64,000 nt of DNA from Doryteuthis pealeii (GCA_023376005.1 CM042150.1:80315586-80379585), one strand, 5' to 3'; numbered from the stretch's first letter, positions 32,396 to 44,510 are shown. Numbers and translations are program-made. The notes: generated from the sequence alone by a model not told the origin.

Positions 32396-33120
32396 TACTG
32401 GATTAGGGTTTGTTCAAGAACACATCATTTTGAGACTTATCCGGTGAGTAATATGTGTTTGTTCTGTGCGTGGTTATGTCGTCAGACAGGTAATACAGTT
32501 GGTGGATTTTAAGCTACACATCGCTTATGTTAAGCCTTGATAAATTTCATAAAATTTAAATCAAATATGATAATAATTTTCTTCTAAACCAAAGATAGTA
32601 CAATTTTCATATTTCTTGAGAAACATTATACAAGCAAAACGGATAATATCAAATATTATTTATTAGCAAACTGTACATCATACAAGCTGTAAACTGATTA
32701 CCTGTATTGCATAACATAAAATACAAATCAAATGAGATCCAGAGATTCTCCTAATACCTTAACTCATACAATTTACCTTTGTTCCCAAGCCGCAACTTCA
32801 TACCTGTAATATTTTTAACTGTTTCTAATCTGATTAATTACCGTATATACTTTGTGTATGGGTCGACCCTTGATTTATGATCGTGAAATTAATAATTTAT
32901 GGAATTCATTTAATTAATTTATGGAATTCATTTCATTTAGAAGAAATTATTCACTTTATGGAATTAATTTGAATAATCTATAGAATTAGCTTTTTAAATG
33001 AAGGATTGCTTCGTAGTCCCATTTGTCTTTTGAATTCAACATTAATTGATAATCTTTCATGTAGAGGTCGACACGAAATATAGCACAAAAATGAGATCTT
33101 TGAAATTCGATCTATTCCTC
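32396..33120. other. unassigned AT-rich DNA
   Basis: Contains three TTTATGGAATT(C/A)ATTT units at 32897-32975 but no recognisable gene or element. Confidence 0.4.
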
Positions 33121-33124
33121 CTCA

Positions 33125-33125
33125 T

Positions 33126-33207
<82 letters not shown>
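33125..33207. repeat. (CA)n(TA)n microsatellite
   Basis: AC run followed by two TA blocks. Confidence 0.95.
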
Positions 33208-33210
<3 letters not shown>

Positions 33211-33240
33211 AGGTTTATTCAATAAATAAGGGTGCTGCAA

Positions 33241-33538
33241 TGTTATGGGCCGTCCTATAGGCTTTAAGCAAGAGCGCTTGTCCAGTGGAATTGGATCCTT
33301 GGTAATCCTCTGATAATGAATCCTTTGGTTCTTCTGGTAATGAGTACTGAGTATTATATGTCCCTCCTCAATGAGTCCTAGTAGAACTTGAACTATCAGT
33401 GTTTAATTAGTGTATCAGCCACGCAGTATGGATAGTGATTGGCGAAGGAATAAACCACGTGACCACGGCTAGTCTATAAATCCAGGTGGGGAATTGTAGC
33501 ACACCTTATATCCAAAATTATTCCAACAAAGAGGAATA
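33241..33538 (+). mobile_element. LTR-like repeat 1, copy a
   Basis: Starts TGTTATGGGCC, contains AGGCTTTAAGCAAG, AATCCTTTGGTT, a CACGTG motif, TCTATAAATCC (TATA-like, 33472-33482) and ends TATTCCAACA. Related copies at 59290-60093 (+) and 62241-62537 (-). TG...CA ends and TATA position suggest a solo LTR; no TSD is visible, so the class is tentative. Confidence 0.55.
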
Positions 33539-34035
33539 TTTTCTAAGGAACTGACCATTGGATGTGCTGCTGACAGTTGCACCTTTTTCAAGGAAATCAA
33601 TAGTGATGGAGCCGTTCATGTCAACATGACCTCTAATAGTCATGGTTTCTTTTATGTCCCAGCACCCCCCCCCTTTTTACTGACCGCTACACCTGTAAGG
33701 TTTTCTTTACTGGAGTGTCAGTGTGTTTAATTTCATGGACCCTCTTTTCGATTCAGGCGTATAGTGGCAAGCCCATGCCTCTGTGTCCACAGTTTTCGGC
33801 CAACCTAACTTGTCTGATCATTGGAGTTCTTGCAATCCAAGCAAATTTTGTCAATCATCTTGTTTTTGTACTTTGACCAAGTACACATTTACCTCGATAA
33901 ATGTTTTTGTTGCTTCTGAAGTTTTAGACTAAGTTGCGAGTTCATCTGTTTGGCCTTTAAATAACCCACTGAATAAAGCAATTCACAAGATGTTAGCACA
34001 TCAACTACCACAATACTACCAACCACAACTGGCAC
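33539..34035. other. unassigned DNA
   Basis: A run of 9 C lies at ~33666. No feature is supported. Confidence 0.35.
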
Positions 34036-34258
34036 TGTTATGGTAATTTACCAACGACGCATGAACTCTTCCAACTATAAATAGCAGCAGGTTCTGCACT
34101 TAAGCGAGAGTCAATATTTCAGCGGACAGTTGATAAGACCGCCTCGGGAGTGACCTTCTCATTTGTATATGTTTGTACTACTGTTCCTTGTTAATATATT
34201 TGTTTAACGCATTTCCTCTCTTGTGTCTTTATACTGGCCCTCAATCAGGCCACAACAG
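34036..34258 (+). mobile_element. putative solo LTR 2
   Basis: TGTTATGGTAATTTACC to CAGGCCACAACA, with CTATAAATAGCAGC (TATA-like) at 34075-34088. Flanks GGCAC and GGTAC could be a 5-bp TSD with one change. Only one locus is seen here, so the class is tentative. Confidence 0.5.
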
Positions 34259-34286
34259 GTACAATGCCTTGGCTTGAACTATTTGA

Positions 34287-34837
34287 TTGGTTTGGTTTGT
34301 TTTGTTTTACGGCATATCAACCTCAGTGGGTCATTTAATGCCGATAAAGTTTTGAAATAAATCAATTCTTAATGGATAATACAATTTTTTTATAAATACA
34401 TTTTTCTATTTAACCCATAGATGGGACCCTAACAGGTACTACCACTCCGGGTCAGAGTGGACCAGGGAGCAATGGTGATGAAGGGGTGCTCCACATTCCC
34501 CACCATCAAATAGAGTTTAACGTCATTCCCAGGACATGTAGACCTGCAGCCACCGCCTTCTAGCACCCATATGATAAAAAGGGGTTGGGGCTTGCCATAA
34601 AGGCAATAGGGTTGGGAAAATCATATAGGTGCTAGGGCTTGACGTGACCATCCGACCGCCCGTCTAGCCCAAGATAGGGCCAAAGTGGAGTATTGTCATG
34701 AACTGCTCATCCACCTGGGTTCTATCCTTAAGCATCACGGGTCGCCACCCACGGCCAACAGGTGGCCCCATTGGGGGATTCTTACCCCTCTGCAGAGGTG
34801 CAGTCGGTGCATTCTAACGCCCCAGTCGACAGGGCGG
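34287..34837 (-). repeat. retroposon family D with perfect 12-bp TSD
   Basis: TGAACTATTTGA at 34275-34286 and 34838-34849 brackets the element exactly. (AAAC)n tail on the left (plus reading TTGGTTTGGTTTG), GC-rich head on the right. Its length, 551 bp, defines the full family D unit. Its inner part is repeated at 44002 by the assembly duplication. Confidence 0.88.
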
Positions 34838-35069
34838 TGAACTATTTGAATCCCGTAAAATAGCACCTATCAAAATATTGCAAAAGAATTTGTCTCACCC
34901 TAGTATTATATGTTATTATCAAATCTCTGTCTAGAAAACAACAATTTCGCATATAATTCTTTTCAAAATAAGCACGTCCTCTCACCGGGGCTTATAATAT
35001 GCTTGCATTCCCAGAAGAGGGATAAGAGCCCCACAAAAGAGTTGTCCTTTTTAAGACACTAAACTGCAT

Positions 35070-35530
35070 CTGATAGTCATGATCAAGTTCTGGAGATCTG
35101 AGGAGTGAATAATACCCCTTCATTACTATTATTCCCAGATCTACTCTGACTAGGAGTGGCAGAACCTGTTAGGGTCTCATCTATAGGTCAAATAGACATG
35201 TTTAAAATTCATTTGTATTCGATTAGATACTGTGCAAAAAAAAAAAAAACATCTTTAGAAATAACTACACAAAAAATCTAAATATGATCTGTTCAATTAA
35301 TGCAATCAGGGCGTCCCATCCTGGAGTAATTGTTAACTAGCTATTCTCGCATATCCATTACAACAGTATAGTGTGTTCGGTCCTCATTTGATGCCCTATA
35401 TTTGCAACTTCTGTCACAGTCACCCCGTTCCGAAGCGTTTGGGTAATAAGGGCGTGGCGTCGTTGGGAATCTAATCTGGCAGATAAATTACTACTAAATA
35501 GTGAGTTCAATCCTCGCTGGATGCTGCATG
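35070..35530 (+). repeat. family C SINE relics
   Basis: Central block TGCATCTGATAGTCATG (35076), CTACTCTGACTAGGAGTGG, tRNA-like GTCCCATCCTGGAGTAATTG...GTTCGGTCCTC (35313-35376) and a second GGCGTCGTTGGGAATCTAAT...GAGTTCAATCCTC (35455-35516). Confidence 0.6.
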
Positions 35531-36222
35531 AAACATGTTTTTTAAATATTTTTTTAATAAAAAAATTAAATAAAAATCTACCTTAAAAGATTTTGAGTTA
35601 ATCCAGCCTGTTGGGAGTTAAGGAAAATACATTTTTTAAAATTTAACACAATTCCCTAACATCTAGGCATAAAATAACCCCAGACGCTTTGGCGTTCCGG
35701 TAAAATGAATAAATCAATCAACATGTCTACTCGTATACATATATATTTTGAATTTTAGAATTAAAAGAAAAGTAAAGCTTCATTTTCGTTGCCCTTTGAA
35801 CATACGCCGTAAGTTTGAATTACTCGGTAAAATTGTTGTTGGAGAACAGAGAGTGAGGGAATACATTTTCATCTGAAATAAACGTTTGCGGCGAGTAATT
35901 AAAAATGGGAAGAACGGAAAGAACAGCTGCAATTTTTGATAAAGTGGCTATAAACATGTAGATTTTCAAACTGCGTATATCACCTTCTTTCAGATGCTGG
36001 CAAAATTCCTCGGAAAATTTATGAACTTTACCATCTGGGATTCTTTAACTAGTTGCACATTTTGATATGTTACAACATTTATCCTTCAAACAAACAAATG
36101 AACACACACATATACACGCACAATATGATAAACCTCTTTACTAAATATCTAAAAACAAAAATCCACCCCCAAATTTTTATTCCTGACGATGAACTACGGT
36201 AAAAACTAGTTAAATAATATGT
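35531..36222. other. unassigned DNA with retroposon-tail remnant
   Basis: 35653-35725 (TCTAGGCATAAAATAACCCC...CGTTCCGGTAAAATGAATAAATC) resembles a diverged family D/LINE tail. The rest is AT-rich and unassigned. Confidence 0.45.
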
Positions 36223-36234
36223 ATAAGTAAGTAA

Positions 36235-36479
36235 TGTCGGGGTGGCCTAAAGTCGGTATCAGCCAGACAGCGAGGGGGTTTATGCTCTTTTCACTAACGC
36301 AAGACCAAGGTGATTGTTTTTGCGTCTGAGGTGGCGTGCCACACCTATCATCAGCTCCTTACTTTTGCATACAGAGCCCCGTGATACTCATACGCTGAGT
36401 TGCCGAGGGCAGGTATCGAACTAGAAACCTTTTGGTTCCTAGTCGAACACTCTACCGACTGAGCTAAACCGGCCCAAAA
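36235..36479 (-). repeat. family A SINE with TSD
   Basis: ATAAGTAAGTAA (36223-36234) and ATAAGTAAATAA (36480-36491) flank a complete copy with head complement CGACTGAGCTAAACCGGCCC. Confidence 0.88.
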
Positions 36480-36527
36480 ATAAGTAAATAACATAAAATA
36501 ATAATTCCTATTTGTCTTAACAATTTC

Positions 36528-36529
<2 letters not shown>

Positions 36530-36570
<41 letters not shown>
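36530..36570. repeat. (TA)n microsatellite
   Basis: TA run between SINE flank and mariner terminus. Confidence 0.95.
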
Positions 36571-36574
<4 letters not shown>

Positions 36575-36577
<3 letters not shown>

Positions 36578-37478
36578 AGATGTTCGGGATAAATTTGACA
36601 TATTTATATTTGGTTATTTTTCTCCGTAGGTTGGAGGAATTGGCGCATACTTCGCAACATTTAAAAGCTTGGACCCTTCTTCATTCATATATATGAGGAC
36701 AGATAGAATGGATGACGGGAACCAACCTAAACCATCGAAGAGAATAACTGGTATCATGATGATCTGAGCTGGCCATCAAAATAAGGAGATATGGTTGCTG
36801 CCCAATGCTCCCTGAACACTGTAAAAACAATCAGACATGAACTGGAGAATTACAATGGAGACTACGAGGATGTAGCTAGAAAAAAGCAATATAACAAACT
36901 ATCTGATTGCGTTCGTACAGCAGAATTTCCCGCGTTTTTTCAGACAGGGTATCAGGTTGAATTCAGATGCCTATGTTGTGTTGCTAAACACTATAGTCAA
37001 GCCCTGGATAACAAGGGTAACCAATAGTATGCCATACGTAGAGCAGCAGGATTCGGTCACCTACCACACCTCTGGGAAAAGTAAAAAATGGTTGTCGGTG
37101 AATATTTACGACTACACAAGTCCCAGTGTTTGTTCTCCGAACTCCCCAGATCTTAACCCCATGGATTATTATGTATGTGGCGCTATTTAAAAAGACACCA
37201 ATAACCGTGCTAGTACTACAAAAGCCCAGTTAATCGACAGAATTAAGGTAGTTTTTGAGACTCTTTCCATGGAAACTGTAACACCAGCTTGCTCCAGGTT
37301 TCGGAACAGGATTGAGGCTGTGATCGAGACTAATGGCGATTATTTTGAGTGAAACTTGTTGACAAAAGTGTAATTTTCGTGCATGTTGAATTCTTTTGCA
37401 ATCTATTAAATTTTGCAGTTCCCAAGCACTTTTTCTTTTTCCTTATGAAACTGTCGAATTTATCCTAAACACCTTGTA
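36575..37478 (+). pseudogene. mariner-like transposon relic, copy A
   Basis: Ends ACAAGATGTTCGGGATAAA and inverse TTTATCCTAAACACCTTGT. Frames 36791-37027 and 36957-37190 contain ENYNGDYEDVARKKQ, NTIVKPWITRVTNSMPY, catalytic Asp in QQDS and in SPDLNPMDYYV, about 37 residues apart, the spacing of DD37D (maT-like) mariners. N-terminal third absent, several frameshifts; not functional. Confidence 0.88.
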
Positions 37479-37525
37479 TACACACACACATACACACAGG
37501 CACACACACATACACACACACACAG

Positions 37526-37575
<50 letters not shown>

Positions 37576-37577
37576 GG

Positions 37578-37615
<38 letters not shown>
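37479..37615. repeat. (AC)n and (TA)n microsatellites
   Basis: AC/ACAG run 37479-37535 and two TA runs to 37615. Confidence 0.92.
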
Positions 37616-37617
<2 letters not shown>

Positions 37618-37847
37618 TAGCAGGTTCTGTTAATGATCACGGAATATTTCTTCTTTATAATTTTCAGGTATAGACGTTCAAGTCTTCTTCTTGTTATCCG
37701 CATATCGGGATGTAGATGGAAGAAAATGTCCCATATTTTACGCCTAATGGCTTCCAACCATTTCGCTGCTCGTCCTCCGGAGGTGGGGTTATTGGTAGAA
37801 GTGATTGTTTGATTGGTGTGAGTTTATTCGATTGTATTTATTAGGTT

Positions 37848-37893
<46 letters not shown>

Positions 37894-38089
37894 GTCAATA
37901 AATCTGTACACATTGACCAATTTATTATAAAGATTTCATGTTACCCTCGTTATCGCATTTCGGTAACCCAAAAAATTGCAACGTTGTAACTGAGATAAAA
38001 TTGCATAAATATACATCGCGTATTTACTTTTTTTCGGATTGGGATATTTTCATATTTCTAGTTACAGAATTCCAATATAGTAGACTGGT
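37616..38089. other. unassigned DNA around a (TA)n run
   Basis: TA run at 37852-37891. The sequence on either side (for example GCTCGTCCTCCGGAGGTGGGG) is unassigned; a short frame at 47402-47611 in copy B has no recognised domain. Confidence 0.4.
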
Positions 38090-38825
38090 CTTAATGGACC
38101 CATTAATATCCATTTTCATTGAATAACTTTCCATGATATGCTGGATCCCAAGTCATATAGGAGTAAGGGGGAATGAAAGAGCAGACTCCGCAGCTAAATC
38201 AGCTCTAGATTTGATCCCCGACAATTTCAAGATACTATATATTGATTTGAAACCTAAACTTAATAGATTCCTTCATACAAAAAGACAACAACACTGGAAT
38301 AACCACATCCACAATAAACTCTTCCTAATCAAACTCACTTTGGGAGGCTGGAGACCAACTTTAAAGAAGTCTAGAAAGGAACAAGTCATTGTGTCCCGAT
38401 TACGCATTGGTCATACAAGACTAACGCACTCCTATATACTCAAACAAGAAAAACAACCACAATGTGGAACATGTCAAACACCTTTGACAGTTAAACACTT
38501 ATTCATGGAATGCAGGTTTCGTGCTCACATCAGAAACAGTTATTTCAAAGCAAATACTATGAAAGATCTGTTTGAAAATGTCAACATGGAGGATATTCTC
38601 TCTTTTTTGCGGGAAATAAAATTATACCATAGAATATAGACATGAAACAAATCAATACCATACAACATAATCCCCAATAATGCTAACACATTCTTAAAAC
38701 CAATTACTAAATTGTATAAATACAAATACACGATATGTATAACATCCTATCTGTTAGGCATGACATAACCCCAGGTGGGTTGATATGCCGTTAAAATCAA
38801 TAAACAAACAAATAATAACATATAT
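38090..38825 (+). pseudogene. 5'-truncated LINE with RNase H C-terminal half, copy A
   Basis: One frame from ~38090 has LISIFIE, a stop (TAA, 38124-38126), then CWIPSHIGVRGNERADSAAKSA, the C-terminal part of RNase H including the last catalytic Asp in ERAD. It continues to a Cys/His cluster, CGTCQTPLTVKHLFMEC (CxxC-H-C), and stops at 38639. The untranslated tail ends GGTTGATATGCCGTTAAAAT plus (AAAC)-like repeat at ~38825. RNase H downstream of RT followed by such a zinc knuckle is typical of I/Jockey-type non-LTR elements. Endonuclease and RT are absent. Confidence 0.88.
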
Positions 38826-38864
38826 TATCAGCTTTGGTTTAGAAATAAGTTAACGTTTAACAAT

Positions 38865-39150
38865 ATATTTACCATCCTCTGTGAACGAACAAGACGCGAT
38901 TTAAGGTCACTTGCTTAAGTGAGGTTTACCGTTCGAATTCAAAGTTTTCCTTCTTCTACTTAGACCAACGTTAAAATGTCCTTCTGTCCTACTATTTACC
39001 CATAGCTGGAGAGACAATTATTGGATTCATACTTTTCCCAAGAATATTTCCGCTAATGTAAAAATGCAACTAGCTTCGTCCATGATTAGAACTCTGCTCG
39101 CTGTGTCCATTTCTTACGACGATAAGTATTATACAACAATCACCTCCTTG
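38865..39150 (-). repeat. family B SINE
   Basis: Starts TATATTTACCATCCTCTGTG and ends with the head complement at ~39150; body blocks TTTTCCTTCTTCTAC and TACCCATAGCTGGAGAG are present. Confidence 0.8.
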
Positions 39151-39197
39151 TAACGTTTTGAAATGAGGAAGTTTGCTGAATATATTTATGCGTGATA

Positions 39198-39235
<38 letters not shown>

Positions 39236-39284
39236 TATATATATATATATATATATATGGGTGTGTGTGTATGTTTGTGTATAA

Positions 39285-39330
<46 letters not shown>

Positions 39331-39466
39331 TATATATATTCGTGTGTGTATATATATTGCATGGATGTGATTCTGCGACCCTTAGTTTTTGTCTTCTTGG
39401 CAAACATCCTGATGAATGGTAAAAAGAAAGGCAGAATCCCATCGATGCAATAAATATATACACACA

Positions 39467-39533
<67 letters not shown>

Positions 39534-39535
39534 GC
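39198..39535. repeat. (CT)n, (TA)n, (GT)n and (AC)n microsatellite cluster
   Basis: CT 39198-39221, TA 39222-39258, GT to 39280, TA 39287-39340, GT/TA to 39358, then ~100 bp of unique sequence and AC/TA 39453-39529. An inner inverted unit (GTGTGTATATATATTGCATGGATG...CATCGATGCAATAAATATATAC) surrounds 39345-39465. Confidence 0.9.
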
Positions 39536-39611
39536 TCTATTACCGATATTTAGCATTCCTCTAATTATACTACAGAATCTTGTCCCACCACTAACTCACC
39601 GTAATAACTAT

Positions 39612-39793
39612 ACACTATTGCAATATATATATATATATATACAAAAACATGTATATATGTATACATACATATATGTATTCTCTCTTTCTCTCTCTCCCTA
39701 TCTTTCTATCTCTCTTTTTTTCTCTCTATCTATCTATCTATCTCGCTCTCCCACTCTCTCTATCTCTCTCTCTCTGTGGGGGTGTATGTTTGT

Positions 39794-39846
<53 letters not shown>

Positions 39847-39888
39847 GTGTATGTTTGTGCGCATGTGCGTTGCGTGTGTCTTTAACAA
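39612..39888. repeat. (TA)n, (TCTA/TCTC)n and (GT)n microsatellites
   Basis: TA 39621-39640, TCTC/TCTA 39677-39776, GT 39798-39876. The SLSL and VCVC frames are artefacts. Confidence 0.92.
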
Positions 39889-40354
39889 TAAGGTAAGACA
39901 ATGTTTTAAATGTTTTCGTTTCATTAAGTCAGAAGGAAACATTTTTCTTAACTTCACAATTTTCTAAACAGGCAAGAATTTCTGCATTGTACAGATAAGC
40001 AATTGACTGCCATAACGGCGTCTGATTTATGTCGTATATCATTCGAAAATATTATCATTAAGGCTTTAATGGCGTTTCCGGCTGCAAAGACGACTGCAAA
40101 TCAAATGTCTGAAAATTAAAAAGACTGCCTTATAAAATGATGTTTTTTTTTTTCAATATCTTTCATTCTAGAATAATCATGAACTTAAACTCTATTCGTA
40201 ATTACCATAATGAAGATCATGTGTCTGTCTTTAACAAAACTACGTCAACATCGACGTCTCCCTTAGCATTTACGTTCTTTATGTTATATTTTCAATGATT
40301 ATTAAATAATAAATAAATAAATTAGTATGACTTCAATTAAGTCCATATCCTCAA

Positions 40355-40357
<3 letters not shown>
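39889..40357. other. unassigned AT-rich DNA
   Basis: No gene or repeat is recognised. Confidence 0.4.
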
Positions 40358-40387
<30 letters not shown>

Positions 40388-40445
40388 GTGTGTGTGTGTG
40401 TGCGCGAGCGTGTGTGTGGTGTGTTTACACACACACACATATATA

Positions 40446-40590
40446 TACAAGGTGTCAAAAAATATCGCGATTTTTGTACTTTTTGACACACTTTGTATTT
40501 GGATAAAATTAGCGTTCCATTTCATTGTCTATTTCTCTCTTGGTAAATACAGCTTCAATCTCGATACTTTTATGACACACCTTGTATATA
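40446..40590. mobile_element. ~143-bp TA-flanked MITE with TACAAGGTGT ends
   Basis: TACAAGGTGTCAAAAAATATCG (begins 40446) is inverted as CGATACTTTTATGACACACC-TTGTA at the right end. GT/TA microsatellites flank both sides. The ends match the ACAAGGTGT ends of the mariner relic at 37478, so it may be a MITE of that family. Confidence 0.7.
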
Positions 40591-40680
40591 TATAATATAT
40601 GTGTGTGGGTGTGTGTGTGTGTGTGCAAGCGCGCGCACCGTGTGTGTGTGTGTGTTTGTGTTGTGTGGTGTGGTGTGTGC
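40591..40680. repeat. (GT)n microsatellite
   Basis: GT run with GCGCGC interruption. Confidence 0.9.
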
Positions 40681-41369
40681 ATGGAGAAGACAGACAGACA
40701 GATATAGAGTGGCATGTGTATGAGCGTGTTTAAATTCAACTAGTAGACGTTGGTCCATACAATCACATTACAACATATTATATTATCATTCCCTCAAAAG
40801 ATTTTACAGTACATAGTAGCAAAAGCATAGTCTATAAAAAAAGGAAAAGTACAGTGGTACTTTCTATACAGAATTTTTATTTTTCTGTGAGGACTGTACC
40901 TTTTACTTTTCTGTTCACTAACAAAATAAGCTACAAAGATAATGTATTAGTATTCGCACAAATTCTGGAAAGAAATTTCGTTACTTTTCAATCTAATTCA
41001 TTTGTCAAAATTCTTCTGTTTCTTTAGATGACATTAGGAAGCTTCAAAATTGACTAACTTTCTTCGAAAAGATCGATTTTGTGAGACTTTAATATCAGCG
41101 TTATATACATATATTCATTTGAACGAGATACTTTTTTCATCAGCACATTTCAGAAAAAAAAGTGTGCCAGTTCAGCACCCTTTATACTCACTTACCTGTT
41201 TTTAAACATGAAATTCATATCAAAATATAAGCTCTTTGTACATTATGAGAAATACGATGAAATACCAAAAGAAAGGTTTCAGAGGTGATTCGACAAAGGA
41301 AAACTCACCGGCATAAATATATTTAGTGATATTTTTAAAACTATTTCATTCATATCTATATTTGCCTTG
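40681..41369. other. unassigned DNA
   Basis: 40840-40915 has a small inverted repeat around AAAAGTACAGTGGTAC. In copy B one frame here (50758-51159) is open for 133 aa, but it lacks any domain and copy A breaks it; not a supported gene. Confidence 0.4.
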
Positions 41370-41652
41370 CTAAATTTACTAGCACGACTAGATGTCACAC
41401 AACGTCAATTTCTTAAGCGTAGTTAAAAGGTCTAAATTCAGATTTTCCTTCTCATAGACTGGTTGCCTTACCAGAGTTTAAGAGCCTAATTTGCCCGACT
41501 ATTATATCCATAATTGGAGTAGAATAGTTGGATTCGTACCTTTCCTATTATTAGATATTAGCGCAATGTGAATATACAGAGCCTCGTCCAGGATTTAACT
41601 CAGGTCGCCCGAATCCATTTCTACAACTATAACCATTACACCACGCACCTTC
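41370..41652 (-). repeat. family B SINE
   Basis: TTTACTAGCACGACTAG to AACCATTACACCACGCACCTTC; complete but with several deletions relative to other copies. Confidence 0.8.
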
Positions 41653-41666
41653 TAATGAAAATAACC

Positions 41667-42110
41667 GGTAATCCTTAACTATCTCCTCGTAATTCCTTAC
41701 CATAAAATAAACTGAACCCTCATTTTATGTCCGTGCTTAGTTTTAAAGTGGGGGCTCCATTTTACAATTTAGCATAAATTGGATCCTCCTTTTATGACCG
41801 TAATTTTGTTTTTTCGTCGACGATGATTATATCTGGCGTTTTTGTTTATAGGTACCAAAACCAAAAAAGAAAAAAAAAGAAAAAAAAATAACAACAAAAG
41901 GAGTCCCCACTTTAAAATAACCATTCTCACAAATAAAACTTTTAGAATATACAAATTAAGTGAATATTGAAATAAATAAATAAAATATATTTAGGATTGT
42001 AAAATAACGGGTGCAAGAAAAATAAAATATTTATTGCAAAAACACGGACATAAAATGAGGGTTCAGTTTATTTTATGGTAGAATTTACGAGAAAATCGTC
42101 AAGGATTACC
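41667..42110. mobile_element. fold-back element with exact 8-bp TSD, copy A
   Basis: AAATAACC at 41659-41666 and 42111-42118. Termini GGTAATCCTTAACTATC and its diverged inverse ending AAGGATTACC. Inner arms ATAAAATAAACTGAACCC/GGGTTCAGTTTATTTTAT and AGTGGGGGCTCC/GGAGTCCCCACT mirror. No coding capacity. Confidence 0.85.
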
Positions 42111-42415
42111 AAATAACCTTAATGTAGAACTTTATAGCTTACGTTTGGCCATTTCCGCTGTCGGATTTTCAAATGTGTTTTGATTGCTTTTACTTTGAAG
42201 ATGAACAATTCAGCATATCTGTTAGGTTTTTTAATTCTAAGAGTTTAAAAAAGTAACGGAAATGCAACAAGCCATGTGAACATATGAATAAAAAGTATTT
42301 ATAAATGATCAAAACATTTGGGAGCCTGTCAGCAGGGTACAAGAATAGGATGTTGGTTCTCATAATACGTCAGAAAGGCTAGGTTTAACCTTCCAACGTA
42401 AGTACATTATATATA

Positions 42416-43075
42416 CTAGCAAATATATGCATCCTCCGGGTGCAAGTATTAAGTTTTAATATAATAAAATATCATATTAAATTAGAAAGGCCAATGAAAG
42501 CGAATAAAAATGCAGATAAAATGATTTGGACAGAGGGGGTTATGATTGAAAAATAGAACAACTTTGAAACTAACTCTTCCATCATTTTCAATTACTCCTA
42601 TTTCCTAATTTAAACTTTTTAGTTAAAATAGGAAGTAAAGAATAATATACACGTTATTTCTTTTATGTAAGGGATTCTTTTAAGATTTATTGAAGAGGAA
42701 TTTTGCTCATATTCCAATAAGATAAAACGAAACAATTAGGCAAATCAATAATATGTAACACATATTTATTAAAATCAAATTTTTTAAGATCAATATGCAA
42801 ATTAGCCTTTCCATTCACACTGGTAAACCGCTGTTTTGTTGTGTATATAAATACAACTGCATGTTATTTGTTATGTACATGATGGTCACAGTCTTTGATG
42901 TAAAACAATTTTATTAATAATTGAGGTTTAATTAAAAAAAATAAAATCATGGAGAATGGGATGCAGATAACTAAAAGGGAATTGTGATTTGTATAGTAAT
43001 ATAGTTTTCGGTTACAGACAGTAAAACATACAATCTCCATTATAAATAATAGTATATATATATATATACTATATA
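42416..43075 (-). mobile_element. Helitron-like non-autonomous element, copy A
   Basis: CTAG at 42416-42419; on the minus strand GCACCCGGAGGATGC hairpin lies ~9 nt before it and T follows. Body matches 23313-23370 plus 23985-24420. The right end of copy A is visibly degraded compared with 52165-52785. Confidence 0.65.
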
Positions 43076-43179
43076 CTATCTATATATAGTGATATATATA
43101 CCTAGATCGAGTGGGAGTTTCGAACAGCACTAAGTTCAATATATTAAAGCAATTAAAAAAAGGGAAAAAAGTATCACCT

Positions 43180-43886
43180 TAATCTTCACATAAGTTCCCG
43201 GTGTTGTGGCGGGTAAATAAGTCCCTTTAGCTGATCCAGAACCGGAAAACCAAGAAAAAAGATCTCTCGCCTTTTTAAGTAACTATTGGCACATGCCGAG
43301 GCAGAGAGGAGGATGCCCATTGGCCGGCGGGTCTCGGAAGTAGAGTAGCATTGGCCAATGGGATGCGCCGCTCAACCTCGGCATTGTCAAAGAATCGCTT
43401 ATAAACAACACTGACACAAAATGCCATACTTAAAAATGTGCCACACAATGAAGTAGCAAATATTGCTTGGGATGCAAGAAACCCGAAATTTAACATTCTG
43501 GACTGGGTCTCCTGTGCAAACCAGTATAATGTTGAAAAGACCCGAAACTGGTAATGAACACAGGAGCATTACTGACGGATGCATCCCAACGCATCTTGTA
43601 GATGTAAATTTCCAAATATGGCATAACGATACTCCAGACAAGACAGTACATATATAAAACAAATACAGACTGTTATATTGTTCTGAGCGGTTGCGAGAAC
43701 ATACTACAAAGATACGAAACAGATAGTCCTTTAGAAGTCCTTTGGAATTGAGAAAGAGTCATGAAAAATAGTGAGTTCACTTACTGATTGTTGAGGGGCA
43801 AAGCCTACCGCTTAATGACAAACATTCATGTGTTCTAGCCCATGTTTTTTGAATGCTAGACCAAGAGAAAGAGCGAGAAATCCCGG
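43180..43886. other. CCAAT/TATA-bearing segment, copy A (poor quality)
   Basis: Degraded version of 52905-53595, with more indels. See that entry. Confidence 0.45.
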
Positions 43887-43900
43887 GATCTCTCTCTGTG

Positions 43901-44000
43901 NNNNNNNNNNNNNNNNNNNNNNNNNNNNNNNNNNNNNNNNNNNNNNNNNNNNNNNNNNNNNNNNNNNNNNNNNNNNNNNNNNNNNNNNNNNNNNNNNNNN
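43901..44000. other. assembly gap (100 N)
   Basis: Exactly 100 N joining the right end of copy A to the left end of copy B. Confidence 0.98.
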
Positions 44001-44001
44001 G

Positions 44002-44510
44002 TATTTTGAAATAAATCCATTCTTAAGGAAACTACAATTTTTTTATAAATTACATTTTTTCTATTATAACCAGGATGGACCCTAACATGGTTACTACCAC
44101 TCCCGGGTCAGAGGGACCAGGAGCAATGGTGCATGGAAGGGTGCTCCACCTTCCCCACCCATCAAATAGAGTTTAACGTCATTTCCCAGGACATGATAGA
44201 CTGCAGCCACCCGCTGTCTAGACCCATTGATAAAAAGGGGTTGGGCTGCATAAAGGCAATAGGGTTGGGAAATCATGACTAGGGTGCTAGGGGGCTTTGA
44301 CGTACACCGACCGCCCGTATCTAGCCCAAGATAGGGCCAAAGTGGAGTATTGTCATGAACTGCTTCTCCACCTGGGTTCTATCCTAAGCATCACGGAGTC
44401 ACCACCCACGGGCCAACAGGTGGCCCCATTTGCTGGGGATTCTTACCCCCTGCAGAGGTGCAGTCGGTGCATTCTAACGCCCCAGTCGAATGCGGCGGTG
44501 AACTATATTG
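44002..44510 (-). repeat. family D retroposon, copy B (left end missing)
   Basis: Begins inside the element at the gap edge (TTTTGAAATAAATC) and ends GGCGGTGAACTAT. Many single-base indels relative to 34351-34837. Confidence 0.8.

Larger units (their letters stand above)
34351..43886. repeat. large duplicated block, copy A
   Basis: Collinear and nearly identical over ~9.5 kb to 44002-53595, including every SINE, microsatellite, mariner relic and LINE fragment. Differences are chiefly 1-base indels. Copy A's sequence degrades toward its right end (42.8-43.9 kb), next to the N gap. Confidence 0.97.

Noticed and set aside
41130..41165. CTGATGA on the minus strand as a hammerhead core
   Set aside because: No GAAA at a usable distance and no stem II.
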